Below are positions 18,893 through 27,135 of a stretch of DNA of 64,000 bases, piece after piece; position 1 is the stretch's first letter; every line of letters begins with the position of its first letter. The notes beneath the pieces are model-generated. The model had not been told where the DNA came from. It did no database searches and worked only from the letters and a program-made list of their open reading frames with translations. Source of the stretch: Liquorilactobacillus hordei DSM 19519. GTDB taxonomy: Bacteria; Bacillota; Bacilli; Lactobacillales; Lactobacillaceae. The translations under genes were made by a program, and so were the position numbers. The stretch is taken from assembly GCF_019443985.1 (NCBI RefSeq), contig NZ_CP049303.1:1240001-1304000 (forward strand), written 5' to 3'.

Positions 18893-20339
18893 TTAATGAC
18901 GCTTCGTGAAGCGGACGACGGCTTCGCAACGAGCTGTTTGCGGGAACATGTCGATCGATTGAATATAGTCGACTTGATATCTGCGGGTAAGTGCTTGTAA
19001 ATCCTGAGCAAGCGTCGATGGGTTACATGAAATGTAGACGAGTTTTTCCGGTGCGCTTTGCAAGATGGCATCAATTAAGACATTATCTAAACCAGTACGG
19101 GGTGGATCAATGACCATTGCATCGGGCACAAAACCGCTCGCTAACCATTGCGGTAACAAGACTTCCGCCTCACCAACTTCGTAATGAGCATTAGTGATCT
19201 GATTGCGTTGGGCGTTGGCATTGGCATCTGCGACGGCTGCCGGAATGGTATCCATTCCCCGAACTTTCTTAGCCACGTCGGCTAGTGATAAACCAATCAT
19301 TCCGACACCTGAATAAGCGTCGACTAGCGTCTCATTAGGTGATAAGTTCAAAGCTTCGCGTGCTAAGCGATAGAGTTTCTTGGTTTGCTGCGGGTTCAAT
19401 TGGAAGAAGGCCAGAGCAGATAAATCGAAGACTAGGCCGTCTAGTTCCTCCGTAATAGTTGGTTTGCCGGCCAGTAATGTTGTTTGGTCACCCCAGATCA
19501 ATGAAGTTTTACCAGCATTGATATTTTGCATGACCGACACGACCATTGGCAGTTTTTCAGCGATTTTCATCAATAATTGATGCTTTTTCGGTAACTTGGG
19601 TGTATTTGTGATGAAGACCAGCTGAATTTCACCAGTGGCGGCCGCTTCACGCACAACGATCGTCTTGACGATGCCAGAATTATGTTCTTCATCGTAAATC
19701 GGTACTTGGAGTTCCTCCAGCCAAGCCATGACTTGACGCATGACCGTCATTGTCGCCGGCATTTGCACCGAACAGGTCGGTAAGTCGACTAGGTCATGAC
19801 TATTTTCTTTATATAAGCCAGCAGCGACGTGCCCATCAATTAAACGAACTTGAAATTGGGCTTTGTTGCGGTATTCATAAGGATTAGTCATCCCAATGGT
19901 GGGCCGGAACATCATAGTGTCGATAACCAGCTGGGCGGTATTTTTCGAGTGCTTGACGAATTAAATCTTGCTTAAAGGCTAATTGGGCCGGGTAGTCGAG
20001 GTGTTCTAATTCAAAACCACCGACTTCGCCCGCATAGGCATCGCGGGGATCGACCCGGTCAGGACTAGGCTTGCGAATACTACGAATCTTAGCTTCTAGG
20101 TAACGTGGGTGCACGGCGGTTACTTCAGCAACAACGACTTCTTCAGGAAGGACGCCCTTGACGAAGGTGATGACGTGTTTGTAATAGCCAATACCTTCAC
20201 CGTTAATGCCTAAACGCCGAATGGTCAGTGGAAAACGCTGGCCGATGTTAACGGTCGCTTGCACTTTTTCATCCGGCTGTTGTCGGCGCCGATCATTGTG
20301 CGATCGGGATTGGTGCGAATAATGATTAGATTGTGGCAT
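18893..20339 (-). pseudogene. rlmCD: 23S rRNA (uracil-5-)-methyltransferase RlmCD, frameshifted
   Basis: SAM-dependent enzyme that in Gram-positives makes m5U at two 23S rRNA sites. The N-terminal part (20339 to about 19900) has the TRAM domain (GQRFPLTIRRLGINGEGIGY). The C-terminal part (about 19915-18893) has RPTIGMTNPYEYRNKAQF, VDAYSGVGMIGLSL, VIDPPRTGLD and YISCNPSTLAQDL with the catalytic Cys. The two halves are in different frames: the first runs RHYDV then PAHHWDD and stops, while the expected RPTIGM continues one frame over. A single-base insertion, or loss of two bases, at about 19905 explains it. No Cys4 iron-sulfur motif was seen. A host copy probably exists elsewhere. Confidence 0.88.
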
Positions 20340-20487
20340 AAGTTTGATTTTGACCTCGTTTTTCTGTGAACTGTGTTAATCTCCATTATAGCATGTGGAA
20401 AGACACAGGATAACTGAGGAGGATTGTTTGAAAGTCGCCTAACAGTCAGGTTATAATGATTCTAAATTAATAATCGGGGGTGGGCAT

Positions 20488-21138
20488 ATGAATTCATTGA
20501 TTAGTTTAGAAAAAGTTAATTATCAAATCGCTGATCAACATATTTTACATGATGTTGATTGGCAGATTCCAGCTGGGGCTCATATTACATTGACGGGACC
20601 ATCCGGTGGTGGGAAAAGTACGTTATTACGGATCATTGCGGCCATGATTTCTAAAACAAGTGGGACCTTGATTTTTGATGGGCAGCCGATTGAAAGTTAT
20701 GACCCAATCATGTATCGGCGGCAAGTCTCATATTGTTTCCAACAACCGACGTTATTTGGTGAGACGGTGGCAGATAACTTAGCTTTCCCGTACCAAATTC
20801 GTAAGCAAGTCATGGATACGCAACGAGTGGTAACGGCGTTAAATAATGTTGGGCTGTCCGAACGAACCCTGCATCAGCCGATTATCGAGCTTTCCGGTGG
20901 TGAACGGCAGCGGGTCGCGCTGATTCGCAACATCTTATTCTTACCAAAAGTGTTGTTATTAGATGAGGTGACAGCTGGTTTGGATGAAAATAATAAGCAA
21001 ATCGTGCACGCCTGGTTACGACAGTTAAATGAGCAGGATCACGTGACAACGATCATGATTACTCATGACGCGACAGAGATTGCTGCGGCAGATCAATTAG
21101 CGAAAGTGGTTGCTGGCAGATTGGAGGTACACGCATGA
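20488..21138 (+). CDS. fetA: ABC transporter ATP-binding protein, FetA/YbbL type
   Basis: ATPase of the FetAB system, which in E. coli exports iron and improves resistance to oxidative stress. It is 216 residues with Walker A GPSGGGKST near residue 38, Q-loop FQQP, signature LSGGERQRVAL and Walker B LLLDEVTAGLD. Its last four bases overlap fetB (ATGA), indicating tight coupling. It is divergent from rlmCD with about 150 bases between them, where its promoter should lie. It is carried on the composite element and intact; the metal exported here is inferred from homology only. Confidence 0.88.
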   Translation: MNSLISLEKVNYQIADQHILHDVDWQIPAGAHITLTGPSGGGKSTLLRIIAAMISKTSGTLIFDGQPIESYDPIMYRRQVSYCFQQPTLFGETVADNLAFPYQIRKQVMDTQRVVTALNNVGLSERTLHQPIIELSGGERQRVALIRNILFLPKVLLLDEVTAGLDENNKQIVHAWLRQLNEQDHVTTIMITHDATEIAAADQLAKVVAGRLEVHA

Positions 21139-21890
21139 ATTTAGCAGTTAATAATACGTCGCTATTTTTGGCGGCAATGTTAGTGCTCGTCGCGTTAGGA
21201 ATTAGTTTGTGGCAGAAACTTGGCTTGGATAGGGACATCGTCATTGGTGTCGTGCGGGCTGTTGTACAACTATTTATCGTGGGTTACTTGCTAAAGTATA
21301 TTTTCCGAGTCAACAATTTGTGGCTAACGCTGGCGATGATGGGCTTCATTATCTTCAATGCGTCTTGGAATGCGAAAAAACGGGGGCCGGGGATTGACCA
21401 TGCATTAGCCATTTCGTTATTAGCCATTTTTGTTAGTACGGGGGTAACACTCGGCGTCCTCGTGCTATCTGGTGCGATTAAGTTTGTGCCATCGCAAATG
21501 ATTCCCATTTCTGGTATGATTGCGTCGAATTCAATGGTCGCAATTGGGCTGGCTTATCGCAGCCTCAATAGTCAGTTTCATGACCAGCGGCAAGGTGTGC
21601 TTGAACGGTTGGCGTTAGGGGCTGGTCTACTTGATGCTTCGATTGCCATCGTGCGTGAGGCGATTCGTACGGGGATGTCACCAACCATTGATTCGGCAAA
21701 GACTGTGGGTCTAGTCAGTCTGCCAGGGATGATGTCCGGTTTGATCTTTGCAGGGGTCGATCCAGTACGGGCCATTAAGTATCAAATTATGGTCACGTTC
21801 ATGCTCTTATCAGCGACTAGTTTGGGGTCAATCATTGCGTGCTATTTAGCTTACCGTAATTTCTATAATGAACAAAAACAGTTGAAGTAA
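21135..21890 (+). CDS. fetB: ABC transporter permease, FetB/YbbM (UPF0014) family
   Basis: Membrane partner of FetA. The 251-residue protein has about seven hydrophobic segments and the family stretches VVRAVVQLFIVGYLLKYIF, IPISGMIASNSMVAIGLAYRSL and the conserved loop SPTIDSAKTVGLVSLPGMMSG. It overlaps fetA by four bases and is intact. With fetA it is the only complete, recognisable function in the cargo, so it is the likeliest selected trait (metal efflux or envelope stress tolerance). Substrate is unproven. Confidence 0.88.
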   Translation: MNLAVNNTSLFLAAMLVLVALGISLWQKLGLDRDIVIGVVRAVVQLFIVGYLLKYIFRVNNLWLTLAMMGFIIFNASWNAKKRGPGIDHALAISLLAIFVSTGVTLGVLVLSGAIKFVPSQMIPISGMIASNSMVAIGLAYRSLNSQFHDQRQGVLERLALGAGLLDASIAIVREAIRTGMSPTIDSAKTVGLVSLPGMMSGLIFAGVDPVRAIKYQIMVTFMLLSATSLGSIIACYLAYRNFYNEQKQLK

Positions 21891-21965
21891 TGACTCCAGA
21901 TTGCAGTCCCGCGGGGAGTCCTTTATGATGGAAGCTGAAATAAAACTTAATGCGGGGGTATTGAT

Positions 21966-22798
21966 GTGAATGACGCAGCGGTTTGGGTTCCAGTTCCAGC
22001 AATGTTTTACTGGGGCTGGTTAGTACCACTCATATTTGGAACCATTTTTGGTTGGCGTTATCATCGCGATAAGGTTCGCCGAGGTAACGGTATTTGGTTT
22101 TCGCTATTTTTCTATTCGTTTTTAACCATGCTGGCGATTACAATTTTAGGTAGCAATATCCACTGGTTGATCATTATCAGTGGGACGTTGTTTGTGTTGC
22201 TGATCCTGTTGATTGGGCTGATTTTTACCTTACAAGCTTTCTTGCTCATATGGAATGCGTGGATCATGTGGCGTCATGAGAGTCATACGTTGGCGAATAT
22301 GCTGACCTTGTACTTGGGACTGGCCATTCTGATTTTGCCATTTTTAGGCAATCTGTTGAGTAGTCATGTGCCGCAGCCCGTGAGTTATTTTTTGACGGTA
22401 TTTCCGAATCTGGTCATTTTTTACCTTGGTTTTTGGTTTTATAACTATCTGACGATTTATCAATTCAATTGGCCCCGTCTGCGACAAGATTATATTATTG
22501 TGCTTGGGGCTGGCTTGTTAGATGGAGACCGTGTCTCGCCATTGCTAGGGCAACGAATCATGCGTGGACTGCGCTTTTATCAGAAGCAACAACGCAAGAC
22601 GCATCATCGGGCCGTGATGAAACGGTTCCGGAAGGCCAAGCCATGCTGGAATACGCCATTGTGCATGGCCTTCCTGCAACGGATGGCTGGGCGGAGACGC
22701 AATCGAAGACGACCTTGCAAAATATGCAGTTTAGTAAGCAATTGATTGCACAGGGACCTGTTAAAAATCCACGCACGATTTTTGTTACAAATAATTAC
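21966..22798 (+). pseudogene. YdcF-like (DUF218) membrane protein, frameshifted and truncated by IS copy 2
   Basis: The first 200 or so residues have five to six transmembrane segments followed by DYIIVLGAGLLDGDRVSPLL, the opening of a DUF218 domain thought to act on envelope glycan or lipid carriers. After RGLRFYQKQQRKTHH the frame is lost. The remainder continues in another frame as GRDETVPEGQAMLEYAIVHG and EYAIVHGLPATDGWAETQSK, with the usual SGGQG segment missing, which suggests a small deletion near 22613. The gene then ends at TNNY, where the IS begins, before the conserved His-x2-Arg part. Two independent lesions make it non-functional. Confidence 0.88.
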
Positions 22799-23845
22799 GG
22801 TAGATTGCAAATTTAATCCGAATTTTTTGACAATTTGGTCAGCATGACCTGATAAGGTGTTTGCCAGTCAAGTATTTTAAGTGGTCTCTGATTAATTTCG
22901 AGTAAGGTGGTTTTCAAGCCTTGAGCACTAATGTTCTCAAAACGAGTCCCTTTAGGATAAAAATAACGTAAATTCCGATTAAAGCGTTCATTACTACCAC
23001 GTTCAGCTGGAGTATAAGCATGGCAGTAATAGGTCTTAATACCATATTGTGATTCAAGTGATACTAGCCCACTAAACTCAGTGCCACGGTCCACAGTAAA
23101 GCTGTGCACCGACCGGACCATTAAAAGTGGTTAGGAACTTAGTTAGTGCTTCATTAACAGTCGCTGTCGTCCGATCTTTTAACCGGTATGCCCAAAGGAA
23201 CCGTGATTTTCGATCGATTAAAGTTAATAAAACTGCCTTACTATGCCCACGAGGACCAACGACTGTATCTAGTTCAAAATCGCCGATGCGATTACGTTGA
23301 TTAATCATCATGGGACGCTGTTCAATTGATCGCCCCAAAGATTGATTATATTTGGATCGTTGGTCAACGTTACGCCGTTGGCGTACGCCATGTTCAGGTA
23401 GATCATTCAAGGAGAAACCAATTCTCCCCTGATTTAGCCAATTATAAATAGATTTAGTAGCTAGTTTAAATTCGTGAGCAATCATTCCTGGTGACCAGCT
23501 TAGACGTAAATGGTTGAGAATTTTTTGCTTTAACTCATCGCTCAGCTTAGTTTTCCGACCACATCGTGATCGCTTGTATTCGGCATCTGTTTGTGCTAAT
23601 TCAGCCTGATAAGGTTGACATCGAGATAATTCATAAGAAATTGTTGACGGTGATCGGTTCAGCCGAACGCCCATTTGGATATTGGACAGCCCTAGTTCAC
23701 AAAAGGTTTCGATTTTAATTCGTTCGGAATAGGTTATACTAGACAAAAGATCAGCTCCTAAAAGATGGGTTTGTGGTAAACACCATTTTAAAGGAAGCTG
23801 ATCTTTTTTGTCCGAACAGCGTTCGGATTAATTTTACAATCTACC
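22799..23845 (-). mobile_element. IS30-family insertion sequence, copy 2 (ISLpl1-like)
   Basis: 1047 bases with the same terminal repeats and orientation as copy 1, four bases longer because of a small insertion at about 23110-23114. It interrupts the ydcF-like gene on its left and borders host DNA upstream of folC on its right. The first 140 bases differ from copy 1 at about 20 positions, the remaining 900 at about five. Confidence 0.92.
22813..23746 (-). pseudogene. IS30-family transposase, frameshifted
   Basis: The N-terminal 210 residues match copy 1. At about 23110 a four-base insertion (GACC in CACCGACCGGACC) shifts the frame inside the catalytic core, just before FTVDRGTEF. The downstream part, with the intact DRGTEF motif and the catalytic Glu, continues in another frame to 22813. 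Programmed frameshifting is not known for this family, and copy 1 lacks the insertion, so this looks like a mutation. Confidence 0.9.
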
Positions 23846-23960
23846 ATAAAAATAAAAAATTTGAGATGAACATCATTTTTTTGTGAATGAAGTAAAAGTT
23901 GTTTGTTCTGATAAGCCCTTTAATGTACAATGAATTTGAGAGTAAGAAGGGTTGAAAATA

Positions 23961-25271
23961 ATGGCATTTGATGACTACGAACAGGCAATTTCTTTTATTC
24001 ATGGAAGAACGAAATTTAAGAAAATTCCAACTTTAGCTAGGATGAAGTTGTTTCTAGAACTTCTGGGTAATCCTGAATCTGCTTTAGAACTAATTCATGT
24101 AACAGGTACGAATGGTAAAGGATCAACTGTAGCTTTTTTAAGGGAGCTACTACAAGAACAAGGGTTAAAAGTGGGAACTTTTACCTCACCATTTATTGTC
24201 AAGTTCAATGAACGTATTCAGATTAACAAGCAGATGATTCCTGATGACAAGTTAGTTGAACTTGTCAATTATATAAAACCAGTTGTTGCACAAATGGATC
24301 ATGATTTAAGCGAAACTGAAGGAGGACCAACTGAGTTTGAGATTGTTACAGCTTTAATGTTTCTATATTTTTCGCAGGAGAAAGTTGATATTGCAGTAAT
24401 CGAGGTTGGGATTGGAGGAACATTTGATTCAACTAATGTAATAAAAAAGCCGCTTGTTTCAGTAATAACGACAGTTGCACATGATCATGCGAAATTATTG
24501 GGTAACTCGTTGAAACAAATTGCTGGACATAAAGCAGGGATAATCAAGGAAGGTTGCCCAGTTGTGGTTGGAAATATTCCTGAAGAGGCGCTTGAGGTAA
24601 TTAAGACAAGGTCTGCAAAAAAGAATGCGAGATTGTTTATTCTCAACGAGGATTATTTTTTCAAAGAGGCACAAAAAAAGATTTCATGGGGAGAAGTCAT
24701 TGATTATAAAGGGTTGGGTTTTAAAATTGACGGCCTGCAGACTTCCCTTATGGGTGAATTTCAACGTGAGAATGCAGCTGTTGCACTCAGTGCTTTTTTA
24801 GTTGTCGCACTACAAAAAAAATGGCAGATAGGAAATAAAGAAGTTCGTTTAGCTATAAAAAAAGCAACTTGGCCAGGGAGATTTGAAGCGGTAAGTGAAA
24901 ATCCTCTAGTTGTCCTTGATGGAGCACACAACATTGCGGCGATTGATATGATTACCAAAACAATCAATAAAAGATTCAAGCAGCAACATGTTTACATAAT
25001 TGCTGCAGTGTTGGCGGATAAACAACCACGGGAGATGTTTGCACAGTTGAACAGACTTCGAAATACAACAATATACGCAACAACATTTGCAGGCCCACGA
25101 CCGGTAGCGAAAGTGGAAGATGTTACTGAAAAAATTGAAACGATCAAATATTCCGAGAATTGGCAAAAAGCCTTAGTTGAAATTGTTGCGCAAATGTCAG
25201 AAGAAGATATGATTTTGATTACTGGATCTTTGTACTTTGTTTCTGAAGTAAGACACTATTTTTTAGATTAG
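23961..25271 (+). CDS. folC: Folylpolyglutamate synthase / dihydrofolate synthase
   Basis: Mur-ligase-family enzyme adding glutamates to folates. The P-loop HVTGTNGKGSTVAF is near residue 47, followed by FTSPFIVKFNERI, the metal-site stretch VEVGIGGTFDSTNV and the C-terminal domain motif VLDGAHNIAA. Length is 436 residues. ATG 23961 follows GAAGGG by about ten bases; an in-frame TTG nine bases upstream is a weaker choice. The composite element ends 115 bases before this start, so the native promoter region may have been altered. A HAD gene follows with a 15-base gap. Confidence 0.95.
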   Translation: MAFDDYEQAISFIHGRTKFKKIPTLARMKLFLELLGNPESALELIHVTGTNGKGSTVAFLRELLQEQGLKVGTFTSPFIVKFNERIQINKQMIPDDKLVELVNYIKPVVAQMDHDLSETEGGPTEFEIVTALMFLYFSQEKVDIAVIEVGIGGTFDSTNVIKKPLVSVITTVAHDHAKLLGNSLKQIAGHKAGIIKEGCPVVVGNIPEEALEVIKTRSAKKNARLFILNEDYFFKEAQKKISWGEVIDYKGLGFKIDGLQTSLMGEFQRENAAVALSAFLVVALQKKWQIGNKEVRLAIKKATWPGRFEAVSENPLVVLDGAHNIAAIDMITKTINKRFKQQHVYIIAAVLADKQPREMFAQLNRLRNTTIYATTFAGPRPVAKVEDVTEKIETIKYSENWQKALVEIVAQMSEEDMILITGSLYFVSEVRHYFLD

Positions 25272-25286
25272 GTGGGGACGTTGAAG

Positions 25287-25940
25287 ATGAATTTAAAGTT
25301 AGTAATTTTTGATATGGATGGCTTAGTAGTTGACTCTGAAAAAATATATTTTGCAGCTAATCAAAGAGCAGCTAAAAAATTAGGCATGCAATATTCGATG
25401 GATTATTATCAACGCTTTATTGGTTCAGGAAATGATTTGATGTATTCAGAGATGAGCCGTGACTATGGAAGTAAAGAATTAATTTCTGAGTTTATTAGAC
25501 TGAGTAAACAACAAGTTTTTAATGTGGTCAAAGAAGAGGGAATCCCGCTCAAAAAAGGATTTTTAGAATTAGCAGCTTATTTGCGGGATGCCAAAATACC
25601 TAGCATTTTAGCATCAAGTAATGATCGAATTGCGATTGATTATTTTTTAGAAACTGCTAGTATTGGACAATACTTTTCAAAAATAGTCTCAGCTAATGAT
25701 GTAACTAATGCTAAACCCAATCCTGAAATCTTTGAACATGCATGGAAAGCTTCAGGTTTAAGTAGCAAGAATGAAACGGTGATCCTTGAAGATTCATATA
25801 ATGGTGTTTACGCGGCAAATAATGCGCATATTCCTGTAATTATGGTCCCAGATTTAATACAGCCGACAAAAGAAGTCGCTGCGAGAACACAAGCAGTTTT
25901 AGGAAATCTAAATGAAGTAAAAAGCTACCTTGAAAAATGA
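25287..25940 (+). CDS. HAD-superfamily phosphatase, beta-phosphoglucomutase-like
   Basis: 217-residue HAD hydrolase. Motif I is FDMDGLVVDSE with the nucleophilic Asp, motif II is ASSND, and motifs III and IV are KPNPEIFEHAWK and ILEDSYNGVYAA. The cap inserted after motif I (IGSGNDLMYSEM) matches the helical C1 cap of beta-phosphoglucomutase and phosphoglycolate phosphatase relatives. The substrate cannot be told from sequence. It is cotranscribed with folC and followed by a terminator-like hairpin at the head of radC. Confidence 0.88.
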   Translation: MNLKLVIFDMDGLVVDSEKIYFAANQRAAKKLGMQYSMDYYQRFIGSGNDLMYSEMSRDYGSKELISEFIRLSKQQVFNVVKEEGIPLKKGFLELAAYLRDAKIPSILASSNDRIAIDYFLETASIGQYFSKIVSANDVTNAKPNPEIFEHAWKASGLSSKNETVILEDSYNGVYAANNAHIPVIMVPDLIQPTKEVAARTQAVLGNLNEVKSYLEK

Positions 25941-25947
25941 GAAGAAT

Positions 25948-25987
25948 CCCTTTTGTTTACGTAATTAAAAACGAAAGGGGTTTTTTT
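25948..25987 (+). terminator. Terminator-like hairpin whose 3' arm is the radC ribosome site
   Basis: CCCTTTTGTTT pairs with AAACGAAAGGG (one wobble), followed by seven T. The ATG of radC comes directly after the T run, so the AAAGGGG that would serve as its ribosome site is the 3' arm of the stem. This can end the folC transcript or hide the radC start. Confidence 0.75.
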
Positions 25988-26659
25988 ATGTTGACATGTC
26001 GATACAATAAAGAAGAAATAATACAAAGATTGTCCAAGTATAAAGCAGAAAGCTTAAGTGAACGTGAACTTTTATTTATATTTATTTGTGGCTTCTTAGG
26101 AAATGAAAAAGCAACCAAAAAGGTTAATAATTTCTTTTTACAATATACGGATTTACGGCAATTAAAAGATTTGTCTGAGATAGAATTAATGGAAATTGTT
26201 GAAAGTGAAAATGGTGTTCAGATGTGCAAGGCACTTTGCGAATTTGCAAAAAGGCTTAATAAAAGACCAAAACTAACCTTAGGGAAAGTCTATAGCAGTC
26301 AAGAAATAGGGGAGGAAATGGTACTTGAGATAGGTCTAAAATTACAAGAAGTACTTCTTGTAATTTTGCTAGATACAAAAAATCAAGTAATTGCCAAAAA
26401 AGTTATTTTTCAAGGAACTTTGGATACAGCAACAGTACATCCGCGCGAAATTTTTCGTTTTGCAGTGCAGTATGCAGCAGCTAGAATTATGATCGTTCAT
26501 AATCATCCAAGTGGCGATACTGTCCCTTCAAAAAATGATTTGCAGTTGACCAAAAGAATTGAAGCATGTGGTGATATGATAGGAATTGGATTACTCGATC
26601 ATATTGTCGTAGGATCATCAAAGTATTTGAGTATGCGTGAAGAAAAAATTCTTTCTTAA
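25988..26659 (+). CDS. radC: RadC family (JAB/MPN domain) protein
   Basis: RadC-like protein with an N-terminal helical region and a C-terminal JAB metalloprotease-like fold. The metal motif is HNHPSGDTVPSKNDLQLT, preceded by HPREIFRFAVQY. The role is uncertain; early assignment to DNA repair is disputed. The conserved part begins at MLTCRYN, so I start at 25988. The frame is also open from an ATG at 25937 that overlaps the stop of the HAD gene, giving 17 extra non-conserved residues translated through the hairpin. Its place before mreB is conserved in Bacilli. Confidence 0.9.
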   Translation: MLTCRYNKEEIIQRLSKYKAESLSERELLFIFICGFLGNEKATKKVNNFFLQYTDLRQLKDLSEIELMEIVESENGVQMCKALCEFAKRLNKRPKLTLGKVYSSQEIGEEMVLEIGLKLQEVLLVILLDTKNQVIAKKVIFQGTLDTATVHPREIFRFAVQYAAARIMIVHNHPSGDTVPSKNDLQLTKRIEACGDMIGIGLLDHIVVGSSKYLSMREEKILS

Positions 26660-26685
26660 AATTGGCCTTTTACCCTTTGAATTCC

Positions 26686-26714
26686 TTGTTCAAGTGCGAT
26701 GAATATGCTAAACT
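26686..26714 (+). promoter_or_regulatory. Promoter of the cold-shock-like gene
   Basis: TTGTTC, 17-base spacer, TAAACT, with TGC before the -10 making it an extended -10 promoter. Confidence 0.6.
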
Positions 26715-26748
26715 TTTTATTAGCTAATTATGCAAGGGATGTGTTTAT

Positions 26749-26955
26749 TTGCTTACAGGTACAGTTCATTTTTTTGAAAAAGACGAAGGATACGGATTTA
26801 TTACCCCAGATGATGACGGGCAGGATATTTTTGTTCACTTTTCAGCAATTAAGACTGAAGGTTATAAGACTTTGGTTGAAGGTCAAAGGGTCGAGTTTGT
26901 CGTTGCTATCGGTAAACGAGGGCCACAAGCAGTTAATGTGCATATATTACAATAA
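26749..26955 (+). CDS. Cold-shock-domain protein, divergent CspA-like
   Basis: 68-residue single cold-shock domain, a small nucleic-acid-binding beta barrel. GYGFITPDD corresponds to RNP1 and DIFVHFSAI to RNP2. The canonical KWFN of RNP1 is changed to HFFE, so it is a divergent paralog, not a typical Csp. The start appears to be TTG at 26749, nine bases after AAGGG; no ATG is suitably placed. A longer overlapping frame is a shadow. It sits between radC and mreB with its own promoter. Confidence 0.88.
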   Translation: MLTGTVHFFEKDEGYGFITPDDDGQDIFVHFSAIKTEGYKTLVEGQRVEFVVAIGKRGPQAVNVHILQ

Positions 26956-27063
26956 ATAATTGTATAAATAATGATTAAGAATATTGAGAATTAGATACAT
27001 TTTGATTTTCATTTAGTATGCTGGTTAAGTAATCAAGTTTTAGTAAACGACATTTAATTCTTA

Positions 27064-27072
27064 TGGTATAAT
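27064..27072 (+). promoter_or_regulatory. Extended -10 promoter of mreB
   Basis: TGGTATAAT matches the extended -10 consensus exactly, about 64 bases before the mreB start; the -35 region is poor, as often with extended -10 promoters. Confidence 0.6.
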
Positions 27073-27135
27073 TAAGCTACTATTGAAGAACTGCGTTATT
27101 TGATAAAATGAAGCAATGTGAAGGGATGAAATATA

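Larger units (their letters stand above)
17323..23845. mobile_element. Composite IS30-family transposon-like element, 6.5 kb
   Basis: Two IS30-family copies in the same orientation (17323-18365 and 22799-23845) bracket about 4.4 kb of cargo. Immediately outside the outer ends the same four bases, ATAA, occur at 17319-17322 and 23846-23849, as expected if the whole unit moved as one and duplicated its target. The inner flanks differ. The cargo is by eye clearly richer in G+C than the host DNA and uses different codons, pointing to a donor resembling higher-G+C lactobacilli such as the plantarum group. Cargo genes are an unknown gene, rlmCD (broken), fetA, fetB and ydcF (broken). It interrupts the usual valS-folC neighbourhood. 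Confidence 0.8.

Noticed and set aside
22469..22816. Plus-strand frame ending in the IS as an independent gene
   Set aside because: Its second half is the displaced DUF218 domain of the ydcF-like pseudogene, so it is not a gene of its own.
23078..23121. Programmed frameshift in IS copy 2
   Set aside because: The shift comes from a 4-base insertion absent in copy 1, whose transposase is one frame; IS30 elements are not known to need frameshifting.
17323..23845. Defence island or prophage interpretation of the foreign block
   Set aside because: No integrase, restriction, toxin-antitoxin or phage structural gene is present; the content is ordinary chromosomal genes between IS copies.
26699..26959. 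86-codon frame overlapping the cold-shock gene
   Set aside because: Shadow of the cold-shock frame; no domain, while the other frame encodes a clear cold-shock domain.
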